From the NCBI RefSeq assembly GCF_019320115.1, contig NC_089593.1, positions 16,208,221 through 16,272,220 on the forward strand: 64,000 nt of DNA, read 5' to 3'. The notes under the pieces are model-generated. The model searched no databases, was not told where the DNA came from, and saw nothing but the letters and a program-made list of their open reading frames with translations. This document shows, piece after piece, positions 31,511 through 42,791 of the stretch; the first letter of the stretch is position 1; every line of letters begins with the position of its first letter. Position numbers and translations under genes: made by a program. This DNA comes from Miscanthus floridulus (taxonomy: Eukaryota; Streptophyta; Magnoliopsida; Poales; Poaceae).

Positions 31511-32514
31511 TGTCGGTGTTTTCGAACCACCGATGAGTAAATTTGTATTTGCGCGTCTGGCTCGGATGGTGTGCTCGGAGGACACAAGGGTTTATACTGG
31601 TTTGGGCGGAACGTCCCTATGTCCAATTCACTGTTGCTCGTGTTACAAGCACTTGGTTTACAGTAGGGGTTACAAACAGGCGAGAGAGGAAAAGATCCAA
31701 AGTCTCTGGTGGAAGGAGTGAACGGTGCTGAGAGCTCGATTGCCGCTCAGCTGTGTGCTTGTGTCGTGCTCTTGTGTTCAGGTCTCGTGTTTTTTCACCC
31801 CCTCCATGAGACACCCTACTCCTTTTATAGACCAAGGGAAAGCGCGGGTTACAGAGGAGGAAAAGTAGAAGAACGAGAGAGAGAAGAAGGCTTGCAGGGT
31901 TGCTGGGTCTTTCTTCTCTTTCATGCAGGTCTCTATTCGTCACTAGCGCCATGCGCGGCGTCATCTGCCGGTCATGGCGTTCCACTCCGTCTTGGCGGAC
32001 GTCGTGGTGAACTGATGCGCCTGTCAGCGTCCATACGAGGATTTCGCAGAACAGCACCGGCACGTTCGACACTGTTCTTGATGTGAATCCCCTGGTATGG
32101 CCCGTCACGTCCACGGGTTACATCGAGGCGTGCCAGCACTTCCCTGGCGTCAGAGTTTTGACCCAGGCCCATATGTTTGGACCTGGAGTTGTTGGCGGCG
32201 CTATGGGTCCCCGTCGGACGAGACGGACATATCATCCTCGAGGTCGGACGAGACGGAGCCCGTGACCTTGGGCGAGACAGAGCACGCCCCTAAGGGGTCG
32301 GGCGAGATGGAACCCGCGTCCTTGGGGTCGGGCGAGACGGAGACTGTGTCCTTGGGGTCGGGCGAGACGGAGCCCGCGCCCAAGGGGTTGGGCGAGACGG
32401 AGCCCGTGGCCTTAGGGTCGGGCGAGACCTTTTAATACGTCTCGAGCCATCTGGGGAAGTCAGCGTGGGTGCTAACTTCCTTGCTTTGGGTATCCCTAAT
32501 ATCGATACCCGACA
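31511..32514. mobile_element. Ty3/gypsy-type solo LTR (TSD CTAGG) inside the copia solo LTR
   Basis: TGTCGGTGTTTTCGAACCACCG to ATCGATACCCGACA, 1004 bp, with CTAGG at 31506-31510 and 32515-32519. No internal domain. The TGTCGGTG / CCCGACA ends are inverted 6-7-mers. Orientation was not assigned. A TATA-like CTCCTTTTATAG lies near 31819. Confidence 0.9.
32262..32430 (+). repeat. 30-bp tandem repeat, about five units, open in one frame
   Basis: Unit GGTCGGGCGAGACGGAGCCC plus a variable 10 bases (GTG-CCTTGG). As the period is a multiple of three, one frame stays open and would read SGETEPVSLG-like decapeptides. It lies in an LTR and has no start context, so it is not called as a gene. Confidence 0.85.
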
Positions 32515-32662
32515 CTAGGGTGCAAAACTTTTGTGCGGTAGATCAATAAAGAACACATTTAGGCACTAAGAGTGAAATGAGCTAAGTATATGATTTAATT
32601 ATTAAAAGACATTTAGAATTAGCCTAATTCATCCCTCTTGAGCATCTTAATCCTTTGGTGAC

Positions 32663-33335
32663 AGATCTCCTCCTCACATCCTGCTCGGGCCTGCCAGGTC
32701 CAATAAGCGGCTCGCTGCCTCTGCGGGGCCCATGGTGGCGCCTTAGCCCAACATGCATGTGTACGATCTCACATCCAAACGTACGCCGGATGCAGAAAAT
32801 TGGCCCAAAAGGGCATACGCCCCATGGTGCTCACGAGGCATATGTCTTTGAGGGCAAAAACAACTTTGCCCATGTACGCGCTCGTAATCGGTTCCGGTGC
32901 CAGACGTCCAACCATCTCTTCGCACGCGCATATGTGGCGTGCCACCTGAGCCGGCCGGACTGTTGTGATACGACGCCGTCTTCCTTTCTTCTTGGATAAA
33001 AATGTTCTAAAGAGGAAGAAGGGAGACTCATACATATACCCTGAAATATTAATAGGAACAGCTCAATAGCAAGTCGTCTTTACAAGTCGATTAGTAGAGA
33101 CGACTAATATTATCAACTGTCGCTAAAAATCCAAGCCGTCCCTACTAATGATTTATAGACATGGCTAGCTTAGTGAAACCAGAGCACCAGCAGTAGTGAC
33201 AGTTGGTGATTGAGCCATCCCTGCTAAAAGAACGTGACATCTTCGCAACTTGTTTTTTTAGTAGTGTTTCGCACGCGCGCGTAGGTAGCATACCACCGGA
33301 GCCGGCCGGACCGTCGTAAAATGGCGCCGCTTGCG
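32663..33335. other. Diverged local duplication with a CACTA end fragment
   Basis: CGCACGCGCATATGTGGCGTGCCACC, then GAGCCGGCCGGAC near 32923 is repeated in altered form near 33271. Between them, 33040-33268 contains weak repeats (AAGTCGTC-TTACAAGTCG) and ends TTTTTTTAGTAGTG, which inverts to CACTACTAAAAAAA, the end of a CACTA element. Its other end was not found. Confidence 0.5.
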
Positions 33336-34290
33336 CGCCCTGCACACGTATAGTCCATACCGAGCCGCCGGCGAGCACACTCCTGGCCGTGGTCAGAGGA
33401 GAGCACCCAGCCTCTCCACCGTTTATGTCTTAGCTTGGAGATCGACCAGCTGGTTGGCCCGCCGGCGCGTTCACGGTTCGTCCGTTGCTCCCGCCTTGAA
33501 TGGATAGTGAATCGATACATGCATGAATGGGTGGGTCGCCGCCGTGAACGCTCACACGACGACAACGACGGACGGATTATTTGACGGCGGCGGCGACGAC
33601 GAGACCGGCTGGGCGATGGCATGGATCGAGAGAGATATTACCTCCATCCGCAAAAAGAATATAATTATAGGATACGTACCGGTCAAAGAAACTCAAATTT
33701 AACCAAGTTTAAAGTAAATATTATTAGCATTTATGTCTCTAAATAAATTTAATATAAAAATATATTCTATAACTAATCTAATAGCACTTACCTTGTATCA
33801 TAAATATTTACACTTTTTTATATAAATTTAGTTAGAGCTTAAACTGTTTGACTTTTTGAAAAACGAGAATGTGATCGGTACGTGGACGGAGGAGTATATA
33901 CCTAGCCGCGTGCGTGCGTACCTGCGCTGGTGGGCAGATACTGTACTGCGTCGTCGGTCTTTAAGTTGCCACCTGCGCTGATGTTGCGTGCATCTAGATT
34001 TCTGACGATGACCTTTCCGTCCGTGCGTGCAGCTCGATCGGATCCACCGCACAGACGTTACCTAACCGATAAATCGTCTTGGCTTCAGTGCTGTTGACCA
34101 CGGCAACATGCATGGGCAGCATGGCTGCAGGCTGCTGATGCTGCTGGGTGGTTGTTCACGTGGTGATTGTTGTTGTAGGAGTAAATACTAGCTGCCAACT
34201 TGAGTCGAGAGCAGAGATAATGGACACAACTCAGTATAATCACACCGTAGATTGCTTGATTATGATCGATCGTCTCTGACTGAATAAAGC
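33336..34290. other. Low-copy block C, right part
   Basis: This is the second copy of block B 22798-24350: GTTCACG, CGCCGTGAACGCTCACACGACG, GCGTGCGTGCGTACCTGCGCTGGTGGGCAGATAC, ATCTAGATTTCTGACGATGACC, CACGTGGTGATTGTTGTTG and AGATAATGGACACAACTCA. It lacks the CACTA derivative and the hAT element but carries its own Stowaway MITE. Confidence 0.8.
33641..33894. mobile_element. Stowaway MITE (TSD TA)
   Basis: CCTCCATCCGCAAAAAGAATATAATT at the left and GGACGGAGGAG at the right form the usual Stowaway inverted ends; TA flanks both. GGTCAAAGAAACTCAAATTT is a common internal phrase of this family. The related site at 23030-23045 (GAGATATATATAT) is unoccupied. Confidence 0.85.
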
Positions 34291-35456
34291 CATGTTTGGG
34301 TATCCTCAAAATTATGAGTATCTGGATTCACAGAAAAGGTTTGTTTGCATTGGATCCTTAAATTTTAGTAGAGTATAGGTGGTAAAAAGGTCGTCTAACA
34401 TCCAAATTTGTTAGAGCTAGCTAGAGCTCTTAAATCAGGGTCCCTACTTTTAATTTGGGGGCTTCTCCTTATTTTTGAAAGCCTGATTTTTCACATTTGC
34501 TCCCGCAAAAGCCCTCAAATCCTTCTTGATAGACACTAACATATGGGATCCCCTCGTCATTCTCTGTTCTTCCAATCCTCAATCTTATCTAGATCTAGAT
34601 CGTGACAAGCAAAGACCGAGCCACCGCTCCTACCGGGTCCGCTCCCGTAGGGGAGCGCCACGAGCTCGTCAGGGACTTGGGGGAGGAGCTCGCCGCTCCT
34701 GCCAGGTCCACTCTCGTGGGGGAGCGTCGCAGGCTGACGGGGAGTGAAGCACCGTAGGATTGCCGGGAGGATCACGCAGCAACCGAGGGAGATCCATCAG
34801 GGAGCACGATTCGAGCGCGAGGGAGTGAAAACTACTGCAACTATCATTTGGTGGCTTACTCCAGAACCCCTTGGAATGAGGGGTGGTAGGAGGATTTGAG
34901 GGGCCTCTCAAATTTGAGCACTCTACTAGTAGAGATCTTGCTCGAGGGCATGTTTTTTTCTCTAAACCCTAAAAAATAAGATGACGACTCAAAAAGAGAG
35001 CCCGTTGGAGCTACACTTATAAGCCAATTTTTTAATTTGACTATTAATACATACTCCCTCTTTCCCTTTATTTATATCGTTTGAGCGTTCAATATTAGCC
35101 CTAGAAAGAGTGTTGCTTGAGGTAGCATGCGGGTCCTACACCCTAGTAAAGCTACAGTCCTATCCTTCCACTGTACCAATGACATGACATCTGAGCAATT
35201 AGCGTGCGTGTTTTGGGTGAAAAATTGATATATTGGTGGCCAATCAATTATCGTGCGCGTTGGTGTTTCTGACTACCAATGACAGGACATCTGAGCAATT
35301 AACGAAGCATATCACTTGTACGGGCGTGCAGGTCATTATGCTTCATTCTTGGTATCTGCTACGAATAATCCTAAAACGATATTAATACCGGAGCAGAGAG
35401 AGAGAGTATATATACTAAATGCACTATTATCAATTAGAAGGTTATATATTATCTTA
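34291..35456. other. No gene; small duplications
   Basis: A GC-rich stretch (34620-34740) contains two variants of GCCACCGCTCC-ACCGGGTCCGCTCCCGTAGGGGAGCG. Near 35045, CATACTCCCTCTTTCCC resembles a Stowaway end. ACCAATGACA(T/G)GACATCTGAGCAATTA occurs twice (about 35175 and 35276). Confidence 0.45.
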
Positions 35457-38001
35457 TCTTACTATTACTAATTAGAGGCCCCGACGGAGGCACCACGTTA
35501 ACTCCCACCAGACGTGCTAGAAAAAAAAGATAAATTCTAGAAATTCTCACAATAATCAGAGATATCTGGCCTTTAATTTGGTAGACTCTGATCATCATCT
35601 TCGATAATAGCCGTTGGATCTATTGTAATTTATAAAAAAAATTACCCACCTCTGTCATTATGAAAAATACTTAAAGTAACCCCGTAATTGTGCATATACA
35701 CTACCCACCTCTGCCATTACGAAAGATAATTCAAAATAACCCTTTAAATTTGTATATAAATTACCCGCATTTATCATTATAAAAAATAATTTAAAATAAC
35801 CCCCTAAATTTGTATCTAAATTACCCATTTTTCATTATGAAACATAATTCATAATAACCCCCGCACATTGCATTTAAATTACCCACCTCTCTCAAATCTA
35901 TATGTAAATACTAATATGTGCTATTACAAAAAAAATCGATATTCATAAAGTATGAGACATATATATTTCTAAATTACAAACTTCTAGAAATATGAAATTA
36001 AATCATCACAATGCTATGTTTGACCATGTATATACGATATATATATTTCAATAGCTTATAAGCATGGAAAATGTTTAATTAACAAACCATATAGCAATAA
36101 CATAACACCAGCAATTCCCTTTGAATTATATTAATACTCCCTAATCATGAATTTTATAAGTTGTTTTTAAATAAATTTATACATTTTAACTAAAACATTA
36201 TTGTGTCATATCAATATTGGTAATTTAATTTTTACAACTCTATGATATATAAAATGATAGTACACACATATAATTTTGTGATATAACAATTCAACAAGTT
36301 CGGTGCTAGGGTGCAATCTGTGTTTCAACTTAATTAACATGCAAAAAACAATATTACTAAGACCTAAACTCTTTTTAATAAAAATAAATTTTGAATAAAA
36401 AATAAAAAACAATAGAGTTTCTACTTAACATGTGGAAAAAATTGTACAACTTGGTTAAAAGTTGAAAGATAAACTATAATTCATGAAATGGAAGCAATAA
36501 GAGTTTATATATCTTATGGTTAGGTTTAAACTAAATGCCTGTCATGCTGCAAAAAAGATAAATACTAGAAATGCTAACTAGAGGTCCTTAATGGAGCCTC
36601 CACTTTAATCCTCACGAGACACAATAGAAAAATATAAGATAGATCCTAGAAATTTCTCACAAAAATCTGAAACATTTAAGCATAAATTTGGTATAACCTA
36701 ATCACCATTGATTCTATTTTCTAAATAATTACCCATCTATGCTATTACATAAAACAACAAAAAGTAACGCATGACTCTATATTTAAACTACCCACATATG
36801 CCATTAAGAAACATGATCTAAAGTAGACCTAAATTTGTTTCTAATTATCCACGTACTCCTATTACAATAAATAATTTATGTAACCCAATTCTCATCTCAT
36901 TATTAAGAAAATTAAATATGCTATCAAATCTACATCTAAAAGATAATCAATATCTTCTATGAAAAATTGTTTAAATAACCATATAGCATGTAGATGTTTG
37001 TACATTGCCCACTTCTACCAATATTAATATATTAAGATTTGATGAATGTAAGCATACACATTGTGTCAGCATGCATGAGTGATAAATATATATATTATGT
37101 TTCATCAACAACATATTTCCTTAATAACTCATATACTAATGATGCTAACATTTTTTTCTAAAACCATATTAGTAACCATGACATAATTTATATAGGTTGT
37201 TACTTTATCTATATTTATATATTTTAACTAAATGTTTGACACGTCTATATTGATAGTATAACCATAACTGCACGTATAATTCATTGATAGGAAAATTCAA
37301 TCATCTTAAGAATTATAGGAGACTACTGATGGCTATATTTTTTTGGCCCTTTAACATTACTCTAGAGTAATTTGACCATTATAAGGCTTAATAAGATTTA
37401 AAATTCTCTTGAGGTTAGCACTGCTACCCCATCAGAGATCTCATTTCAAGCTTTAGTCACTTATCTTCGGTGACATGGTTCATGTTTCAAATGATTGCAT
37501 ATACTATTGTAATATTTAGGAATGTACTATATGACCTAAAATGATTATTTAAAAACAATCCAAAATGAGACTTAGTAAAAGATACAATAAGCACAAGAGT
37601 TTGTACTTGTCAGTAAAAAATCTATAGCCTTCAATAAAAATAAAATTAAAAAAATCAAAATTCAGATTCATGACTTAATATATGTGATTCAACAAGGGTC
37701 ACCATAGTTAGTGGCAAGGAAACAAACTAATTGCATATTTAAATATACAAGGTACCATGCAAAGTAAAAGTATGAATATGCATGGAAAGTATACAAGTCA
37801 GTCCCTTGCAAAAAAAAAGCAAGTAATAAGTTTATGATCATTAGATATAGACTACAAAGTACCTATTATGTCAATTTTATAGAAAATAAACAAAGAAAAA
37901 CATAAAGTTTAATATAAGTATTTTTTATTAATCAAATAAAATATATTAATAGTATATCTTTTAAATTCTAGCCCGTGCAAGAGTACGGGTCGATGGACTA
38001 G
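35457..38001 (+). mobile_element. Helitron copy 2, non-autonomous, both ends present
   Basis: It begins TCTTACTATTACTAATTAGA directly after A (35456) and ends with the hairpin CCCGTGC-AAGA-GTACGGG, ten bases, then CTAG at 37998-38001 followed by T. TC start, hairpin, CTRR end and A/T target are the Helitron signature. No Rep/helicase gene. At about 36570 a second, older copy of its own start (GCTAACTAGAGGTCC, TAGAAATTTCTCACAAAAATC) appears, so it is a composite of related segments. Confidence 0.85.
35638..35895 (+). repeat. Four to five 60-bp repeats inside Helitron copy 2
   Basis: Same unit as in copy 1 (ATTACCCACCTCTGTCATTATGAAAAAT-CTTAAAGTAACCCC). The copy number differs between the two Helitrons. 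Confidence 0.82.
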
Positions 38002-38811
38002 TAATACAAATTGAGCGTAGCTTTGTGTTTCTATGGTGAAACCTGCCATCTGGTTTTAAGACGTGGACGTCCGTATTTTTTTTGCGTTGTACTTTGATTC
38101 GTAGAAAGAGGTGATCTGCCGCCAAGCTGGAGTTGTTGGTTAGAGTCGAGCAGGAGTGGTCTTTCGAGAGAAAAAAAAAGTCCAGCCGGAGTGGAGAATG
38201 GCGTGCCCCGCTGATTTGCAGTCTGTTTACTTGTTTGTATATGATCATGGATTATAAGTTAGAATAATATTTTTCTCTCACACTAAACCAGCCAACACTG
38301 AATAACTCATGATCGTTTACGACCAAACGCCGGCGCACCGCGCACCGCTCACCGCTCATCAGAAATCCAGATGCGGCCGCCGTATTCTTGTCCTTTTTCT
38401 TTTTTGTGAAGCAGCCGCATTCTTGACTTGCTATACAAACAAAACAAGCACATGTTGCGGGGCGGCCTGTAGTCATATCTGAATCTGATAAACACCACCA
38501 CCCCCAAGGCAACCACTCCAACCAACACTACCCATCTCTATCTGTATGATTTAAAATAAGATGAAGCATGTGATGTAAGAATGGTGCACGTGCGGATATT
38601 GCCTGTCGACCGCTATGGGTGCCTGCCTGCCGATCAACTGGCCACGTGTCGCCGCAAGGTGATCGTTGCGCGTTTGTTTGTCAGTGTCGTCACAGCTTGC
38701 CCATTAGCTGGTCGACGTGAAACGTGTCCACCACACTGACGTGCGTTTGGAGTGTTCCGTTCATCCTCACAAAATAAAATCCTATAACAAAACGATACAG
38801 CATCTCTACTA
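38002..38811. other. No gene; MITE remnant and G-box-like motifs
   Basis: 38260-38335 is an inverted, broken relative of the small MITE at 7449 (AATATTTTTCTCTCACACT). GCCACGTGTCGCC at 38640 and GAAACGTGTCCACC at 38719 resemble ACGT-core elements found in plant promoters, but no transcription unit follows. Confidence 0.4.
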
Positions 38812-39066
38812 TGGAGGAAAACGGTACAAATATTTTCCGACCGTATTCGAAACCGAATCCGTTTAGAGGAGTTGAGATCTGTCCGTATCTGAGTCCGGAT
38901 ATTCAATATCCGATACCGTATCCATATCCGAATACTCAAATCGCATATTTATGATGTCGATATCCAATCGTATCCTATCCGATATAGTTGACACTATCCG
39001 TATTCAAATCTAAATCCGGACAAAAATATAAAAACAAATATAATATCCGATCCGTTTTCATCCCTC
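38812..39066. mobile_element. MITE-like element rich in ATCCG/CGGAT
   Basis: The left end GAGGAAAACGGTAC and the right end, read inverted, GGGATGAAAACGGATCGGA, are related. The body has many CCGTATCCGAATAC-like motifs. Edges and target duplication are not certain. Confidence 0.55.
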
Positions 39067-39329
39067 GTCTCTACGCCGGCCACGATCGACCGACCACTCT
39101 ACTACTACTATTAGTGCTGCCGCTGCTACAGATTTAAACATGTAGTTATTGCAATGTAGATAATGTGCGTGTCGTCTTTCAGTGAAACACGGATGCTTGC
39201 TAATCCATCTATTATCTTAATATTTGACCACCAGTTAATAAAATTAATTTTCATGTTATTATTAGCTATCAATATCAAGGCCGACAAATTACAGAGTTAA
39301 TTACAGAAAGTAAAAGCCCAGTGACCTCT

Positions 39330-39500
39330 CATTATAGTCTCAATTTTCAACCGGGATTGCGAATCCGGGACTTAAGGCCCCCCTTTAGTACGTCCTGGTT
39401 CTGGGTTGCTATTACCAACCGGGACGAAATGGCCTCCAGGTTTTGCACCGGGGCTGGCATCTATAGTCTCGGTTGGTGTTCCCAACCGGTAATACTGGTT
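39330..39500. repeat. Left subterminal repeats of the CACTA element
   Basis: CAACCGGGATTGCG, TTAGTACGTCCTGGTTC, ACCAACCGGGACGAAAT and GTCTCGGTTGG are diverged copies of the AACCGGGACTAAA motif expected for transposase binding. Confidence 0.75.
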
Positions 39501-41358
39501 CCTTTTTTCATTTTATTTTTTTATTTTATGGTTTCTTTTCAATTCAATTCTTTTGGTTTGGATTAGCTTTTCGTATACGAATTCTACGCTGCTAATATAT
39601 ATCTACGTATAAGGTTCCGTTTGAGCATTATACATAAATAACATACTAAAATGTATGAAACTACATATATACAAATATTTCAAGAGGTTGTATATGCATG
39701 GAATATGTACATAATAAAGTCACAAAAACCATATACTCATGTTCCTTGGGATTTCATTCAACCCTAATCTTCAGTCGTATGGCTACTAGGTATTAATTCT
39801 TTAGGGTATAGTGGTACGCGCTTTTGAGATCTATGATCTCATCCATAAGAAATCCTACCAATGCCTCTTGAATTGCTTTGATTTGATCACATCATCGCAT
39901 AACCGTTTCGCTTCCTCCATTCAATCTTCAATTCGAATGAAAGAAAAAGTATGAATATATATGATTATATATATCAACACAATGATAATAAATAAATTGT
40001 GGATATTTTTTACGTACTTCGAGGATCTCTTCACTTGTTCTCCTTGAGTACTACATGAGGAACTCACAGATGTAGTATCCACATAAGTTGTTTCCCCGAT
40101 CCTTGCTGTAGACACCACTTTACGAGAAAAAATATTCATCATCAACCAATGAAGCATGGTAATAATGAATTAAACTGAATAAAGATATGGTGACCTAGCT
40201 AGTACTTACTGGGTATTGGACTACATTCAGAGGCACTTTCCATTGACCATAATGGCGTTTCTTCGGCGAACCTTTTCCGAGCATTGCCTAACAAAATAAA
40301 TAAATAGAGTTATATAAATAAAGTGGCATAAGAGAGTATACAGTGTGCGAGACCGAAATTTCCACAGGACAATATCTATCATTTCTTGGTAATCTTTTCA
40401 TGGTTTTATTGCTGAGTCAAAGATCTTTATAGTACTCTTGGGACATATCGATAACCAACAGTATCCAGTGATAGCTACATGTTTATATGCAGGCATAACT
40501 CATTACCTAAAGTCAACATGGAGTAAGCAAAATAAAATGGGCACAAGACATTAACACTCACTTGAAGTTGTAAGGTAAGAGTATCAGTGTCTTGTTATGT
40601 TGATTATCTAAGAACTTAAATAGATTATTCTCCACTTGAGGTCGCCATCTATCATATGGAGTAACAGTGTCCTTAAATGTGCGATTCGGATCCATGAAAC
40701 CAACATCAGTTAACCCTTTTCCCTTTAGTTTTAGCATCTCATATCTGCATTCATATAGTACAAAAGAATATATAGTGTGATGATAACTATATATAGACAA
40801 CGAACTAACATGCAAGTTACTTCAATTATAGAAAGAATCACTTAGCAGCTGAGGAGAGATTTGTCGAGAGCATCCTAGTTTAATAGTTGGTGTAATTCAT
40901 TGAACTCAATATGTAAAACAGTCACAGCCAATGGAGTAATGATCTGGTCTAATTCTAACAACAAACCATGCCTCTTTGTTGTCACACGCTCTTAAGTACC
41001 ACTTGTTTAACAAGAACATTTGCGTACCCAGTGATGACAAGGATTTAGGGTTGACAAGACTCCTGCCATACTGATAGGTCTGGTAAATATCAAAGTTGAC
41101 TGTTGGTATGGATCCTCCCCCAATGAGTTGTTGAGGTGTGAGACCTATTGTGGCCATAAAGTCTTGTAGTGCCTCCCTATCGATTAGACCGCCTTGTGCA
41201 TTTGTACAATCATCCTCAACAACTAGCGGATCAATAGATTGCTTAAATTACTGCCCGAGCTGTGCAACATCTTTCCCTATTCTCTTCGTTTTCAGCGACG
41301 CCTTATATGACTTATCAAGAGAGCGTTCATAGTCCGATAATGGCGAGGGCTTACGTGC

Positions 41359-42791
41359 TATAAGGAAAATAGACCCTAGTCCCATTTACTTTGGATTTTG
41401 GTGTTTGATGACCAACACAACCAAATTGGACTAAAGAATTTGCAAGTATTTGTTTTGTAGTTCAATAGGGTGCAAGACATGACTTAACGAAGGCGACGTG
41501 ATGATCCGATGATCAACACCATAAGCAAGACCTTAGAAGCATAAGAGAAGACCCAAGATATCTAAGCAAAGTCCAAGTACGAAGATAGGAACTAAGTCGG
41601 ACGTAAGATCGTGAAGAAACGAGCTCAGAGAGGTGACAGGACGCTGCACATGACGCTACACCGGACGCTGCACAGGACACTGCACCGGACACTGCATTGG
41701 ACGCTGCACAGGACGCTGCACCTGATGCTGCACAGGATGCTGCACCAGACGCTCCGATCAAGAGGCTCAGGCAACAGTAGTGTCAACAGCAGCGACCGAA
41801 CGCTGCACAGGACGCTGCACCGGACGCTGAAGTGCTAGAGTCCGGTCAACATTAGTAAGGTTCCAGAGAGCCGTTTTCGTGACCGAACGCATCCGGTCAG
41901 TGCTGACCGAACACTGGTCAGAGTCTGGTCAGTAGCAGAGAAGCAGGAATTTCATCTCCAACGGCTACTTTCTCAGTGAGGCTTATAAATAGACCCCCCA
42001 ACCTGGCCATTTGAGGTGTGTAGGAGCTGAGGAAAACATACCAAGGGTGTTGATACACTATTTTAGTGATCTCCACTTGCATAGTGCTTAGTGTTTTATT
42101 AGGTGATTAGCGTAGGTGCTTTGCGAAGTGCTTAGGTTGATTAGACCACCGCTTATGCGCTTGCTCTAGGTTTAGGACCTAGTGTTTAGTGAGGTTTGCA
42201 TACCTCTTACCACTCGATGCATGTGCGCACCATTAGTTGTACATCGTAGGGGCTTAGTAGTCTTGCGAGATCACACCAACCGCGTTTGTGGTGTGGCCGC
42301 CACCGTGTACCGGAGGGAATAAGGCCCACGGCGTATTTGGCTGGAAGCTTGATAGTGAAGACGGCGGGGAGCATCTGGGAGAGGCTTACCAGAAGGCATG
42401 TCGGAGACCCACTTGCACGTGGGGAAGGCCCGAGGCTATGCACGGAGTTACCCGACCAGGAGCTTGGCCCTTGCGAGGGATTCCTTGAGAGGGGCTCCAA
42501 CGAGGACTAGGGGAAGCTTGTGCGCTTCTCGATACCTCGGTAAAAATACCAGAGTCATTGATGGGAGTTTGCATATCTCTACCTTGCTCTTTAGCTTCCG
42601 CATTTACATTGATTCCATTACTTCTTTTGCGGTAGAGATAGCAACACATTAGCAAAACCGTAGTTGCACATTTAGATAGTTTGTCTTTTGCATAGGTTTT
42701 GCTAAGGTTAGAAAAAGAGGCCATAGTTTAGAGTTAGAATTTTAAGTTGCCTAATTCACTCCCCCCCTCTTAGGCGTCACAATCCCCTTCA
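41359..42791 (+). mobile_element. Copia-type solo LTR, TSD CGTGC
   Basis: 1433 bp between CGTGC at 41354-41358 and 42792-42796. It starts TATAAGG (TG expected) and ends CCCCTTCA. Its 3' part (GCTCCAACGAGGACTAGGGG, CTCGATACCTCGG, CCTAATTCACTCCCCCCCTC) resembles the copia solo LTR at 30080. Joining the flanks restores the minus-strand reading frame QRDAR/KPSPLSDY, so the insertion broke an open gene. Confidence 0.88.
41639..41829. repeat. 12-bp minisatellite in the solo LTR
   Basis: About nine to ten units of GGACGCTGCACC and variants run from 41639 to 41752, with two or three more at 41797-41829. Confidence 0.92.

Larger units (their letters stand above)
30080..32657 (+). mobile_element. Copia-type (SIRE/Maximus-like) solo LTR, TSD GTGAC, with a nested insertion
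   Basis: GTGAC flanks both sides (30075-30079 and 32658-32662). The LTR starts TGAAAGCATCTAGGC and ends ...CTTAATCCTTTG, where the expected CA has become TG. The phrases GGTTTCGGTGATGAACGAC, CGGAGCTTTGTGGATGACC and GCTCCAACGAGGACTAG match the general pattern of large copia LTRs in grasses. Excluding the nested solo LTR it is about 1.57 kb. With no internal region and one target duplication, it is a solo LTR left by recombination. Confidence 0.82.

Noticed and set aside
40028..41340. Ulp1 region considered as a host SUMO protease gene
   Set aside because: It follows Transposase_24 motifs inside a CACTA element and contains stops; transposon-borne.
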